Positions 28,801 through 36,895 are shown, counted from the stretch's first letter. The stretch is DNA of 64,000 bases from Trichormus variabilis 0441 (GCF_009856605.1 NZ_CP047242.1:5770501-5834500); one strand, 5' to 3'. A program made the numbers and translations. The notes: generated from the sequence alone by a model not told the origin.

Positions 28801-28935
28801 TTAGGACTAGCGATCGCTCGTCAAATTGTTGTAGAAAAGCATGGTGGAACAATCGAGGTCAATTCTCAACTAGGTCAAGGTACTGAATTTGTGATTATTT
28901 TGCCTATAACAGCAGAAAGAGCCAATAAATATTGA
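22882..28935 (+). CDS. Giant hybrid: Ser/Thr kinase - AAA-type ATPase - GAF - CBCR-like GAF - histidine kinase
   Basis: A 2017-residue signalling protein of the cyanobacterial Hstk type. A Ser/Thr kinase domain fills about 12-290, with catalytic HKDIKPAN and LIDFSIAS (DFS instead of DFG) and GTLAYLSPEQTGRMN. A STAND-like ATPase module runs from about 320-610, with Walker A GFSGIGKT at 358-365 and LVIFLDDLQWAD near 484. A long helical TPR-like region follows to about 1350. The first GAF is at about 1356-1533 and the second at about 1550-1713, with a Cys-His pair in LDCHRQILAQF like bilin-binding GAFs. The histidine kinase has His1757 in VAHEMNNPLG, then DNGIGMS and GTGLGLAI. ATG 22882 follows a GGAG box; GTG 22867 is possible. 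There is no receiver domain, so a separate partner is expected. Confidence 0.93.
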   Translation: MNTYVDLAIAIPGYFVLEEIYHGSKTVVYRAVREVDQQPVVIKLLKREYPTFSELLQFRNQYAIAKNLKIPGIVKLYSLEAYRNSYAMVMEDFGGISLRDYAQQQLLSLTEILTITIQLADILHHLYQQRIIHKDIKPANILINPETKQVKLIDFSIASLLPRETQSIISPNILEGTLAYLSPEQTGRMNRGIDYRSDFYSLGVSLFELLTGQLPFTSDDPMELVHCHIAKQPDQFKLPSSFPKEDYGNGFPNGIQTAKLPNGETIPQVVGEIVMKLMAKNAEDRYQNALGLKYDLEKCLAELQETGKVEYFTIGSRDVCDRFLIPDKLYGREAEIETLLAAFTRVSLGATELMLVAGFSGIGKTAVIKEVHKPIVRQRGYFIQGKFDQFQRNLPFSAFVQAFRNLMGQLLTESDTQIQRWRGKILEAVGDNGQVIIEVIPELERIIGKQPPAPKLSGTALQNRFNLLFKKFTQVFTSAEHPLVIFLDDLQWADSGSLKLIQLLMNDTGYLLLIGAYRDNEVNPAHPLMLTVNEIGKDNCTIKKIDLAPLNQSQVNTLVAETLKCSEEIAQSLALLVFQKTQGNPFFTTQFLKALYHDNLIQFNGDLGCWQCDIAQVNHQALTDDVVAFMAFQLQRLPRATQEILQLAACIGNQFDLETLAIVWESSPTKTAACLWKALEEGLIIPQSEVYKFFVGQEQEIDHAQTTEIFTYKFLHDRVQQAAYCLIPEAERAIAHHNIGQLLLQKISPAAREEHIFEIVNQLNYGITLITQQSQRDELAQLNLNAAQKARAATAYQASREYADTSIILLGETAWQRQYQLTLTIHELAAEIALLCGDVEQMNQLIETVVNRAKCPLDRVQVYQVKIQALTSRNELLEAIATGTSLLQELGVSLPDHPTPEDVQQAREEINRLIGDRHLEEFINLPKMTDPEKLAIMQISSSLIPACYMTGSLLYLLIVPLQVKLSVQFGNSLFSAHGYVSYAFQLSTTWQDMALAQQLGQIAYQLASEPEAKNVRAATFIVLGGYFYHCTAHLQDTLPIIQEGCIAGLETGNWEFFGYNVQNFGMNAYWSGESLSEFASQISTYYQQLLEFNLVTSANHCFVYWESALTLLGKPTDEISLRQDAYGEKIVTEAVAANDLWRLFQFYLYRLVLNFLLADPRAKQDAETARQYLTGCMGSVAEPIFYFYDSLIALAELHSSPADSDSQWQRIRENQAILDKWANHAPMNYLHKWQLVTAEIHRLLEQKTEAMEFYEMAIKGAKENKYLRDEALANELAAKFYLDWEKEKVAAVYMQEAYYCYARWGAKAKTNDLEKRYPQLLQPILQERQFKFNAQETIAVSGTSSSTLISAVGSASISDTLDFASILKAAQVISTSLELDELITNLTEIILENSGAKKSALLLPQEDIWQIKAMTLSNLQPNSSESTQTILESQPLETCEDIPKNIIYYVKNTQQTVVIDNLQTDIPGLIGEYMLQNQPQSVFCTPMMNQGHLVGILYLENRLTRGVFTSDRLEVIRLLSAQAAVSLEKARLYQESQTTAQQLKQSLKQQKILFDVVNQMRQSLDLNAIFCVVTQNIRRILDVDRVGIYQFHLDVNYEYGEFVAEDVSPAFPSALAVKVQDHCFGENYANLYKQGRICAITDVQSSEVLDCHRQILAQFHVRASLVVPIMQEEELWGLLCIHQCDRPRQWEPLEMQFAQQVGAQMGIALKQTDLLIQTQKQATQLEHTLQHLQQTQLQLVQNEKMSALGNLVAGVAHEMNNPLGFIAVSLQHTQPTFADIVEHLKLYQESLPHPGDKILHHAAQIDLDYTLEDLPKLIEAMVMACDRLKNISTSLRTFSRADKDYKIPFNIHKGIDSTILILKHRLKSNDKRPAIEVITKYGNLPHIECFPGQLNQVFMNILANAIDALEDANNGLSYAEIAANTNRIIIRTTQVNNHVKISIADNGIGMSEELKQNIFEHLFTTKGVEKGTGLGLAIARQIVVEKHGGTIEVNSQLGQGTEFVIILPITAERANKY

Positions 28936-28953
28936 TAAGATAAAAAGACAAAA

Positions 28954-28974
28954 GGGCATCTAAAATAGATGCCC
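28954..28974 (+). terminator. Stem-loop after the hybrid kinase
   Basis: Perfect 9-bp stem GGGCATCTA/TAGATGCCC with an AAA loop, starting 19 bases after the stop. No long T-run follows. The remaining bases to 29294 show no gene. Confidence 0.65.
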
Positions 28975-29294
28975 GTCATGCAGGGAAAACTTTTAATAGT
29001 TATCCCTACACCTTCCCAACAATCAGCAACAGTGGCTAGTTAGTGATTAGCCACACTCACAGTCACAAACGTGAATATAATTATCTTATTCACTACTAAT
29101 TATAAAAGCCGCAGTGTAACCACTGAAAATTTATTTCTAATATCAATAAAATTATCATTACATTTACTACTAGTAAGGTGAGTTGCTAATCAACTTCAAC
29201 GGAGGTAATGGGTAATGGATAATACGTACAGTTTCTTTTCTATCAGAAATTCCCCATTTCCACAGATACAATCAGTATTCAAGGAAACTGAATA

Positions 29295-30611
29295 TCAATT
29301 GTCCTCTTTAACAATTTTTTGGTGTTGATTGTAATAATATATATTTCCAGCAATAGCAGCCATCACTACCCAAGAGAGAGTATTCAGCCTAAAATCAAAG
29401 AGAGTTACATCCACTGTATTGAATAATAGCCACTCTCCAAAAACAACAAGATAGCTGAAAAATATCAATTTATCTTGCTGATTTATATTGTTGGATTTCC
29501 ATAAACTCTGCGAACCTGCAAACAATATCCAACTAAGCAATCCAAAAAATAAAAAAGTACTAGGTAATCCAGTTTCAGCAGAGAACATCAAAAACAAATT
29601 ATGGGGATGTCCCAAATCAATGTTCATCTGAGCTTTGTAAAGGTCTGTAAAATTACGCAGTCCCCACCCTGTCCAAGGACGTTGCTGAGTCAAAGACCAA
29701 GCAAATTGCCATTGAGTTTTTCGCATCAATGCCAGTGGTCTATCTGGATACATCTGGTCGTTTAATCTCGCCCAAAAGAAAGCAGGAACAATCTGGCGCA
29801 AAACTTGAGCAAGAGGGGGAGGTGCAAAAGCTGACAGTAAGACTGTGGTGACGACAGCAGCAACGCCACCGACTAATAAGCGCCAACCTTGATAAAGTGC
29901 AAAAGCTAAACAAGCAATAATGGCGATCGCCCACCCGTTACGTGAGTTAGTTAAAATCAAGGCGGCAAAGTCGGCAATTACTGAGAGTGTTAGGAAAATA
30001 ATCAAAGCTAGGGAATTATATTCTCCTTGCGCCCTGCGCCTTACTTGCCATTGTTCTAGGAGTAATCCTATACCTAATGTGAAGGCGATCGCTAAATAAG
30101 CAGCAAAAATATTGGCGTGCATAAATAGAGCAGCCATACGTCCTGGTGGACTACCTCCAGGTGCGATCGTCCAATCTAATAAAATCCACAAAACTTGTAT
30201 TTGCAGGTTCCAGCCGAAAAATAACTGCCCAAAGCCCATAACTACGACTGGTACAGAACCAAAAACTAAAATCCAAGCTATGTGCCGTAATTGAGCAGTT
30301 GTCTGAATCAGGAAACCTAAACCTGTAAATAACAAAAAGAATGGCAGTAAATTAAACAACCCTACAAAAGCGGCTGTTTTGTCATTGGCAAAGCAGGCGG
30401 AAATAAACAGCAAAAAACTCAGCAGTGCAAATCCCCAGTTGATAGGACGGCGGATAATACTGCGGTATTGGCGTGTCCAAGTTACTAACACTGCTAGCAT
30501 GATGCTCACAAATCCCACAAAGGGAGTGAGGGGAAAGATTAATAGTCCTAATTGAAAGCAATTCCAAGGAAATTGGCAGTTAGGTTTGGGATGATAAAAA
30601 GCTATCTTCAA
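29295..30611 (-). CDS. O-antigen ligase/polymerase-like (Wzy_C family) membrane protein
   Basis: A 438-residue polytopic protein with about ten to twelve hydrophobic helices and one larger extracytoplasmic loop (about 285-335). That loop contains the Wzy/WaaL-type signature WTGWGLRNF...GHPHNLFL, with the conserved H-x-H-N. Members join or polymerise lipid-linked glycans in polysaccharide or O-antigen pathways. The IctB-like proteins of cyanobacteria belong to the same superfamily, so a different role is possible. No glycosyltransferase genes lie nearby to define a pathway. It reads toward the terminator of the hybrid kinase gene. Confidence 0.82.
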   Translation of the reverse strand: MKIAFYHPKPNCQFPWNCFQLGLLIFPLTPFVGFVSIMLAVLVTWTRQYRSIIRRPINWGFALLSFLLFISACFANDKTAAFVGLFNLLPFFLLFTGLGFLIQTTAQLRHIAWILVFGSVPVVVMGFGQLFFGWNLQIQVLWILLDWTIAPGGSPPGRMAALFMHANIFAAYLAIAFTLGIGLLLEQWQVRRRAQGEYNSLALIIFLTLSVIADFAALILTNSRNGWAIAIIACLAFALYQGWRLLVGGVAAVVTTVLLSAFAPPPLAQVLRQIVPAFFWARLNDQMYPDRPLALMRKTQWQFAWSLTQQRPWTGWGLRNFTDLYKAQMNIDLGHPHNLFLMFSAETGLPSTFLFFGLLSWILFAGSQSLWKSNNINQQDKLIFFSYLVVFGEWLLFNTVDVTLFDFRLNTLSWVVMAAIAGNIYYYNQHQKIVKEDN

Positions 30612-30697
30612 ACTAGAAACCCAGGTTAATAATCACACAATCAGCGCATGAGAAAGGGGATTTAAGAAGGTCAGGGAGCAGGGACAAAGGGAAGAAA

Positions 30698-30813
30698 TTG
30701 AATTTTGAATTTTGTTGGCGCAGCCTACTCTTCTCCTCCGGAGACGCTAAAGCGAACGAGTTCTCCTTTAGAGTACACGTAGGAAATTTTGAATTTTGAA
30801 TTTTGAGTTTTGA
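30698..30813. repeat. Interspersed repeat flanked by gaattttga units
   Basis: Repeated gaattttga blocks on both sides enclose a GC-richer segment (about 30715-30785) with cctccggagacg and other short palindromic parts. A similar gaattttga run occurs at 9116-9139 and 11951-11965. It resembles non-coding Nostoc dispersed repeats. The reading frames across it are low-complexity artefacts. Confidence 0.55.
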
Positions 30814-30859
30814 ATTGATTTCATCCCAGTCCCCAATCCCCAATCCCCAGTCCCTATCT

Positions 30860-31702
30860 TCAAGCCAATTCCCAACATTCAGCACGGGTCAGACGAATTT
30901 GGGCCAAGGCAAAAATAGTGGGGATGATCCGACCGTAGTTTGTAGCAATGCTTCTCCAGCCTAAATCGGCGAAAAACCACGCCCACATTACCGGGCCAAC
31001 AAAGGCAAACATAGTGCGGACTGCTCCATAACGGGCTGCACTCACAGTCATACCCTGACGCGCCATTTGCAATGTAACGTAGCTTTGAAACTGCGTTGTC
31101 GCTGCTTGAGAACCTTTAACTAAAGCATCTTTAGCCACTTGATAGGTAGCAAAATGGATAGCAAATTGACGGGCAATTTGTTGGAGTACGAACGGTTTAA
31201 CCAGTGATGTGACAGCTAAAGCACTACCACCTTTTAACAGCAAGCCTAAGGGGTCGCTTTGCAATAACAAAGGTAAAGGTTCTTTTACCTCTGTTTTCAC
31301 AAGCTGACGTTGTACCTGCATAGCCAATTTTTGTTTTTCTTTTTCTGGTAATTTTTTCCAAACTTGTCCCAGCAGATGTAAAAATACTTCCGCTTCTAAA
31401 TCAATTGTTGTTAAATCTTGAGAGTAAGGAATTTTTAAATACTTACAGACTTGAATTAATGCTTGACGGTAAGTTACTTGGCTTGTCCGTCCTCGTAACA
31501 CTGTCACTCCATCGGCGGCTAAAAATCGAAAGCGATTTTCTAGCGAATCTAGCCAAGCTTCTCTATTTTGGCTTTGAATTTCGATTGGTTCAGGTGTCTG
31601 AACATAATCTAGGGGATTGAACTTACGACTAAACAGAATTGCTGTTAAATCCTGTAATTCTTCATCCGTTGCTAACTCCAGCGCCGCCCTCAGTTCATCC
31701 AA
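30860..31702 (-). CDS. YaaW family protein (DUF3944-type)
   Basis: A 280-residue conserved protein of unknown function. It begins MDELRAALELATDEELQDLT and continues FNPLDYV and GQVTYRQALIQVCKYLK-like wording (here SQVTYRQALIQ), which I recognise from cyanobacterial YaaW/UPF0174 proteins. The first 150 residues are soluble and helical. The second half contains Ala/Gly-rich hydrophobic stretches (about 160-190 and 225-250) that may associate with membrane. Its start faces the start region of the FAD protein gene at 31857, leaving about 150 bases for divergent promoters. Confidence 0.75.
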   Translation of the reverse strand: MDELRAALELATDEELQDLTAILFSRKFNPLDYVQTPEPIEIQSQNREAWLDSLENRFRFLAADGVTVLRGRTSQVTYRQALIQVCKYLKIPYSQDLTTIDLEAEVFLHLLGQVWKKLPEKEKQKLAMQVQRQLVKTEVKEPLPLLLQSDPLGLLLKGGSALAVTSLVKPFVLQQIARQFAIHFATYQVAKDALVKGSQAATTQFQSYVTLQMARQGMTVSAARYGAVRTMFAFVGPVMWAWFFADLGWRSIATNYGRIIPTIFALAQIRLTRAECWELA

Positions 31703-31856
31703 TTTCCCTTCCTCCCTTCCATGCAGCTTTCCTGTACCCTATTCTACTATTAGCTTTCAGCAGAAATTAGTATTGGGGAGTGCTGAGTCATTAGTCCATA
31801 GTCAACAGTTAATACTTCTTTCTTGCATTTCTTCCCAATCCTCAATCCCTAAAAAT

Positions 31857-32897
31857 ATGAATGACATTGTAATTATCGGTGCAGGTATCGCTGGCTTGGT
31901 TTGCGCCCAGCAATTAAGTCAGGCTGGGTATTCGGTGTTAGTTGTGGAAAAGTCCCGTGGTTTGGGGGGACGCTTGGCTACACGGCGCTTGCACGGAACT
32001 TGGGCAGATCATGGAGCCTGTTATTTAAAGCCCAAGGGTGAATTATTCACCGATTTTGTAGAGTTATTGCGCGATCGCCATATCCTAGAAATCTGGACAG
32101 ATGAAGTTTACGAACTCCAACCCAACGCCGCACCCCGTTATGTTGCCCCTGGGGGAATGAGTGCGATCGCTAAATTTCTCGCCCAAAATTTAAATATTTT
32201 GCTCAATCAACGTGTTACAGAAGTTAACTTAACACCCGAAAATACCTGGCGTTTAACTTTAGAATCCAGTAACGAAGAATTAAGGGCTAAGGCCTTAGTT
32301 ATTGCTATTCCTGCACCCCAGGCTGCGATGTTGTTGACACCATTGGGTGGAGGTGTTTTGGGTCAAGAATTTTTGACAAATTTGAGTGCTGTAGAATTTG
32401 CTCCCTGTATTAGTGCGATCGCTGGATATCCTACTTCATCTCATCCACTACCAAACTGGAAAGCTTTCAACTTTATCGATGATGCTGTTTTGGGGTGGAT
32501 AGGTTTAGATAGCAGTAAGCGTCATCAACCCCAACAACCAGTATTTGTTTTACAAAGTAGCGCCAATTTTGCCCAACTTCATTTAGAGTCTTCAGATTTA
32601 CAACCCATAGGACAGCAGATGTTACACCATGCAGCCCAAACGCTAGAACTCCCTTGGTTAGGTATTCCAGAGTGGTTACAAGTACATCGTTGGCGGTATG
32701 CCTTTCCTCATATTGTTTGGCACAATCAAGTTTTAGTAGCTCAAGCTAAACTCCCTTTAGTTTGCTGTGGTGATTGGTGTGGTGGCAATCTTGCTGAAGG
32801 TGCTATGCTCTCTGGACTGGCCGCATCTGTGGAAATTAACAATTATTTAAACCAGCTAATTCTACCTGATGTGAACTTTCTCAAAGTTTTTACCTAA
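31857..32897 (+). CDS. FAD-dependent amine oxidase-like (renalase-type) oxidoreductase
   Basis: A 346-residue flavoprotein. The N-terminal dinucleotide-binding motif is GAGIAG (8-13), followed by an acidic residue closing the second strand (VVEKSRGLGGR) and the GGRLATRR motif of the renalase/amine-oxidase group. Near the C-terminus CGDWCGGNLAEGAMLSG matches the flavin-binding ending. Such enzymes oxidise amines or dihydronicotinamide isomers; the substrate is unknown. The frame is open further upstream to 31617, but that part is low-complexity Ser-rich and overlaps the divergent gene. ATG 31857 is therefore the right start. Confidence 0.87.
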   Translation: MNDIVIIGAGIAGLVCAQQLSQAGYSVLVVEKSRGLGGRLATRRLHGTWADHGACYLKPKGELFTDFVELLRDRHILEIWTDEVYELQPNAAPRYVAPGGMSAIAKFLAQNLNILLNQRVTEVNLTPENTWRLTLESSNEELRAKALVIAIPAPQAAMLLTPLGGGVLGQEFLTNLSAVEFAPCISAIAGYPTSSHPLPNWKAFNFIDDAVLGWIGLDSSKRHQPQQPVFVLQSSANFAQLHLESSDLQPIGQQMLHHAAQTLELPWLGIPEWLQVHRWRYAFPHIVWHNQVLVAQAKLPLVCCGDWCGGNLAEGAMLSGLAASVEINNYLNQLILPDVNFLKVFT

Positions 32898-33101
32898 TAT
32901 TTCCATCTATCGTTAGACTGGTTTCGCAATGTAGTAAACCTCATTTTTATGAATTAGTAAATTACCTTCTAAAAATGATGTTTCACGAAATACATAGATG
33001 ATGAGAAAAGCCGTGCATCAGGCACATCCAATAATCTATAGGAATCCGATTTGATGATTCTTAGTGCAGGCTGCACTTGTGCATAAATATCTAAGTATCT
33101 G

Positions 33102-33154
33102 TAGGGTGGGCAATGCCCACCGTATCATATTTGTGGTGGGCATTGCCCACCCTA
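33102..33154. repeat. 20-bp perfect inverted repeat made of GGTGGGCAwTGCCCACC palindromes
   Basis: TAGGGTGGGCAATGCCCACC (33102-33121) is exactly complementary to 33135-33154, with a 13-base loop. Each arm is itself nearly palindromic, so several alternative cruciform or hairpin structures are possible. It lies in the 594-base gap between the FAD gene and the ComFB-like gene, which shows no other feature. It is probably a dispersed repeat. Confidence 0.75.
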
Positions 33155-33492
33155 AGTATATTTTACGTTGATCCCTAATTTTATTTAATGCGTTTTGTGT
33201 AGATTTTCGTTAAAAACTCATAAATTTGAAAAAATTAAAATATAAATAGAAAAAATTAGGCTTAGTAGTCTCTTGAGTCCTGTTTTTTAACAGCTATACT
33301 GTCCATCAGACTCTATTTCAAAGAAAGGTGTAAAACCAAATTTCTGGAAACTCACCAAAATAAAAAGTTCGTTTATGGTCGGTGTGTATATATAAAGATA
33401 ACTTCTAAATAGTTACCCGAAAAAGAGTGTTATTTAGGATCTTTCTGCTTTATACAAATCGAACCACCAAATAAATAAAAAAGGAGTTAAAA

Positions 33493-33873
33493 ATGATTAA
33501 AACAGTAGTCAATTTAACACAACAATCAGTCTTGGGAGAGATTGAAAACGTTTTAGATACCTATCCATATCATCCTTATCAACAAGCATTTGCAATTCCT
33601 GATTTGCGCCAAGAGCTAATCGCTTTTGTTCTCAATCGTATCCCCTGCCTCTATAGCGCCATATCTGACGAACAGTTACTCATACCAAGCCGTGAGCAAG
33701 AAAGCTGGTGGAACAACAAATTACCTCGTAGTCCTTTAGAGCAGCAACAACACCTACAACGCTTGATTCACCAAGGCATTTATTCTATATTCCAAGAAAA
33801 ATCAGACTGGATCAGTCACCACCTTTGTGAATCAGTACAAGTAGGCTGTGAGCCATCTCACTGGTTTGGTTAA
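33493..33873 (+). CDS. ComFB-like (late competence) small protein
   Basis: A 126-residue soluble protein. The pattern LTQQSVLGEIENVL...LIAFVLNRIPCLYSAI resembles the ComFB fold (PF10719), where an alpha-helical start is followed by an LNRLPPxY-type motif. ComFB-like proteins in cyanobacteria have been linked to cyclic-dinucleotide binding. No cysteine cluster is present. A good ribosome site (aaggag, 33481-33486) precedes the ATG by 6 bases. The assignment is tentative: it rests on wording around residues 42-58, and the C-terminal half (SWWNNKLPRSPLEQQ) is not recognised. Confidence 0.6.
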   Translation: MIKTVVNLTQQSVLGEIENVLDTYPYHPYQQAFAIPDLRQELIAFVLNRIPCLYSAISDEQLLIPSREQESWWNNKLPRSPLEQQQHLQRLIHQGIYSIFQEKSDWISHHLCESVQVGCEPSHWFG

Positions 33874-33875
33874 CT

Positions 33876-33972
33876 ATTTAGTCAATAGTCATTAGTCAGT
33901 GGTCATTAGTCATTGGTGATTCAACAAAAATCTCAGACTATGGACTATTGACTATGGACTATTGACTAATTA
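33876..33972. repeat. Period-7 repeat tract with inverted halves (agtcatt/gactatt)
   Basis: Runs of tagtcaatagtcattagtca and, after a break, actatggactattgactat form imperfect heptamers in opposite senses, so the RNA could fold back on itself. The rest of the gap to 34203 is GC-varied repeat-like DNA without genes. Confidence 0.6.
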
Positions 33973-34202
33973 CAACTATTAGATGATTGCTGATGTAGGC
34001 AGATGCGATAGACTACGCCTTAGTGGAAGCGCACATACTCCTGCAAAGAAGCAAGCTATGCGTAGCGTCTCGAAGCGTTTGTTGATTCCCCGATGTACAA
34101 AACGCCAATTCTACATTTGAGATATCGGCAGTTGTGGAGTAGACGATATTCTAAAGAAAGCTACTCTACACACCCTGAGAAGTGAGATAAATATCAACTT
34201 CA

Positions 34203-34436
34203 TCACCTAAGTTGGTGACGCTCTTCTTCTGATGTTAATTCAACACTGTCTTGTAGAGAACGCTCGTTTTCCTCGTACTCTTGTTGAATCATCTCAAAAA
34301 CGTCAATAAGTTCACCACGAGCTTGATCCGGTGTTTTTCCCCAAGAGTGATAACCAGACATTGTTGAGATGTGTGCAACAAATGAGCCATTATCGCCAGG
34401 GCGGTTCACAGTGGTGTAGCCTTGTTGAGACTGCAT
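34203..34436 (-). CDS. HicB-like antitoxin domain protein (orphan)
   Basis: A 77-residue protein whose core (FVAHISTMSGYHSWGKTPDQA...VFEMIQ) matches the HicB partial RNase-H fold, where a strand-rich start is followed by a helix beginning TPDQAR. HicB antitoxins usually pair with a HicA toxin of about 60-80 aa. No HicA-like frame is visible on either side, so this is either an orphan regulator or a relic. No DNA-binding C-terminal domain is obvious. It is transcribed toward the alpha/beta hydrolase gene's promoter side but separated by repeats. Confidence 0.6.
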   Translation of the reverse strand: MQSQQGYTTVNRPGDNGSFVAHISTMSGYHSWGKTPDQARGELIDVFEMIQQEYEENERSLQDSVELTSEEERHQLR

Positions 34437-34540
34437 GAGGATAGCCTAATGGTTGAAATTACATCTTCAGTGTAAAAGCAAAATCTCAAAAGTAGGTAAA
34501 TTTAAGGGTAATATTCAACTATAGTAATCTTTTGCAGCAC

Positions 34541-35461
34541 TTAACTAGTTTGTAATTCTGGTGTGGCCACTTGTAAAAACTCCCGTACCCGCCGCAGATA
34601 GGTAGGCGCATCTTCCAACATAGGGAAATGTGCTGTATTGGGAATCAAGACAAACTCCACTTTGTCATTTAAGGAAGCTGCTTGTCGTCCCATCTTCGCC
34701 GGGATAATTTGATCATATTCTCCAGCCACTAATAGAGTTGGTACTTGTAACTTAGCAAACTCCTGAGGCATGACTTCAGCTTGAGCTTTACTGACAGAAG
34801 TAAAAATTGTCCCTAATGCCGTGTCATAATCGGCTACTAGAAAATCCTCTAAGAAGGCCTTGCGCTCACTTTTAGGTATAGGACGATGTAAAAATCTCGC
34901 CATAAACATTCTGTCAACCAATGGTATTTTTCCTAACCACTTGGGACGGAACTTAACTACATAACCACCAAATTTATGAAAAGCGGCGAAAGCTTTTTCG
35001 TCATATTCAAAAATACCGCTACAGGTTAATATACCCCGTTCTACTCGTTGGGGATAGCGGTTAAAAAACATTGTGGCGACAGAAGCACCCATTGAGTGAG
35101 CGTTCACATAAACACGCTGAAGCTTTAATTCATCAAGGAGAACCACTAAATCCTCAGCGTATTCTTCTATCTCATAAGTTAACTCTTGAATGGCTTGAGA
35201 TTTTTCCTGAGTTGAATCAGCCCCAACTACAGACTCACTGGCTTGAGCAACAGTTGGTTTACCCTGGGAACGCCCAAAACCCCGCAAATCGTACAGTAAA
35301 CAATCAAATTGATCTGATAAAGCGTTAGCAGTGCTGATCCAGTATCTAGCTGAACCAGCCCAACCATGAATGAAAACCATCACAGGCTTAACTAAATCGC
35401 CCGATGGTTGTTTCACCCACTCGTAATAATGCTCAACGCCACGAACATTGATATAAGGCAT
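34541..35461 (-). CDS. Alpha/beta hydrolase
   Basis: A 306-residue hydrolase fold enzyme of unknown substrate. The oxyanion region is VFIHGWAGSARYW. The nucleophile elbow is NAHSMGAS, so the usual first Gly of G-x-S-x-G is Ala (AHSMG), a tolerated variant. The acid is likely Asp in AGEYDQIIP, and the histidine lies in PNTAHFPML. I choose ATG 35461. The frame is open to 35503, but those 14 codons are encoded by the caatagtcaatag heptamer repeat upstream. It lies downstream of clpX on the same strand, separated only by those repeats. Confidence 0.88.
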   Translation of the reverse strand: MPYINVRGVEHYYEWVKQPSGDLVKPVMVFIHGWAGSARYWISTANALSDQFDCLLYDLRGFGRSQGKPTVAQASESVVGADSTQEKSQAIQELTYEIEEYAEDLVVLLDELKLQRVYVNAHSMGASVATMFFNRYPQRVERGILTCSGIFEYDEKAFAAFHKFGGYVVKFRPKWLGKIPLVDRMFMARFLHRPIPKSERKAFLEDFLVADYDTALGTIFTSVSKAQAEVMPQEFAKLQVPTLLVAGEYDQIIPAKMGRQAASLNDKVEFVLIPNTAHFPMLEDAPTYLRRVREFLQVATPELQTS

Positions 35462-35530
35462 TTGCTCAAAGTCAATAGTCAATAGTCCAAAGTCGATAGT
35501 CAATAGTCAACAGTCTATTAACTATTGACC
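35462..35530. repeat. Period-7 repeat tract (caatagt units) between clpX and the hydrolase
   Basis: Imperfect heptamers of the caatagt type run from 35469 and then switch to the complementary sense (ctattaactattgaccattgactc). This gives a potential long imperfect hairpin after clpX that could serve as its 3' end. Confidence 0.7.
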
Positions 35531-35545
35531 ATTGACTCATGACTA

Positions 35546-36886
35546 CTAAGCTGATTCTGGTTTAGGCAATGAAGACGGGTGTACTAGCAATTCTGCTGTT
35601 GAGCGCTTCTCTACCATTTCCCTGGTGACTGTGCATCGCGTCACATCTTTACGGGATGGTAACTCGTACATCACATCTAGCATTAGTTCTTCCACAATAC
35701 CCCGTAATGCTCTCGCGCCAGTTTTCCGGCGGTAGGCTTCTTGCGCGATCGCCTTGAGGGCATCTGGTTTAAAGTCTAATTGGACGTTGTCCATCTTCAG
35801 CAGTTTTTGGTACTGCTTGACTAGGGCGCTGCGTGGTTGAGTAAGAATCGCCATCAAGGCTTCTTCATCTAGAGGATCTACTACGGCTACCATTGGTACC
35901 CGGCCGATAAATTCGGGAATCATGCCAAATTTCACCAGGTCATCTGGTTCCAGGTGGCGTAGAACATCTGCTGCCCGTTTTTCTTTAGATTGACCTTCTC
36001 CAGGCTGCACAAAGCCTATTGACTTTTTGCCCCCTCTCTGGTCTACAACCTTCTCTAAACCAACGAAGGCTCCACCACAGATAAATAAAATATTGCTGGT
36101 ATCAATTTGGATGCAGTCTTGGTAAGGGTGTTTCCGTCCTCCTTGGGGGGGAACATTGGCGATTGTACCTTCTAGCATTTTTAACAAAGCTTGTTGTACA
36201 CCTTCGCCGGAAACGTCCCTGGTGATGGAGGGGTTTTCACTCTTGCGGGCAATTTTATCAATTTCATCGATGTAGATGATGCCGCGCTGGGCTTCTTCTA
36301 CATCCAAATCAGCTACTTGTAATAATCGCAGTAAGATATTTTCTACATCTTCCCCTACATACCCTGCTTCTGTGAGCGTTGTCGCATCAGCCACAGCAAA
36401 GGGGACATCGAGAATTTTGGCTAGGGTTTGGGCTAGGAGAGTTTTGCCGCAACCGGTGGGGCCGATTAAGAGAATGTTGGACTTTTGCAGTTCTACGGCA
36501 TCATCAGCGCCATTTTTGCTACTACCCTTAGACTGCAATATGGCCAAGCGTTTGTAGTGGTTGTAAACAGCTACAGATAAAACTTTCTTGGCTTCATCTT
36601 GACCGATAACGTGTTCGTCTAGGTACTTTTTAATCTCTCTAGGTTTGGGTATTTGGCTCAGGGAGAGATTAGAAGAACGGGCGCGGCGTTTCTGAGGGGG
36701 TTCTGATTTTGGTGCTGGTTGCGCCGCTGCACCGCTAGTATCTAGCAACTCCTCATCTAGTATTTCATTACACAAGTCTACACATTCATCGCAGATGTAG
36801 ACTCCCGGCCCTGCGATCAATTTCCGCACCTGCTCTTGAGACTTGCCACAGAAAGAACATTTTAAATGGGAGTCGTACTTAGACAT
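35546..36886 (-). CDS. clpX: ATP-dependent Clp protease ATP-binding subunit ClpX
   Basis: The AAA+ unfoldase that feeds substrates into ClpP. An N-terminal zinc-binding domain has Cys10, Cys13, Cys32 and Cys35. The AAA+ module follows with Walker A GPTGCGKT (142-149), pore loop GYVG, Walker [10 protein letters not shown], and an arginine-rich sensor 2 region (TGARALRG). An IGF-type loop ([10 protein letters not shown]) that docks on ClpP is present, with a longer polar insertion than in E. coli. The length of 446 aa is typical for cyanobacteria. It starts 9 bases after the clpP stop, so clpP and clpX form an operon. Confidence 0.98.
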   Translation of the reverse strand: MSKYDSHLKCSFCGKSQEQVRKLIAGPGVYICDECVDLCNEILDEELLDTSGAAAQPAPKSEPPQKRRARSSNLSLSQIPKPREIKKYLDEHVIGQDEAKKVLSVAVYNHYKRLAILQSKGSSKNGADDAVELQKSNILLIGPTGCGKTLLAQTLAKILDVPFAVADATTLTEAGYVGEDVENILLRLLQVADLDVEEAQRGIIYIDEIDKIARKSENPSITRDVSGEGVQQALLKMLEGTIANVPPQGGRKHPYQDCIQIDTSNILFICGGAFVGLEKVVDQRGGKKSIGFVQPGEGQSKEKRAADVLRHLEPDDLVKFGMIPEFIGRVPMVAVVDPLDEEALMAILTQPRSALVKQYQKLLKMDNVQLDFKPDALKAIAQEAYRRKTGARALRGIVEELMLDVMYELPSRKDVTRCTVTREMVEKRSTAELLVHPSSLPKPESA

Positions 36887-36895
36887 ACCAGCCTC

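Noticed and set aside
30613..30885. 90-codon frame ending in the YaaW gene
   Set aside because: Composed of gaattttga and ggactgggga-type repeats translated as low-complexity peptide; not coding.
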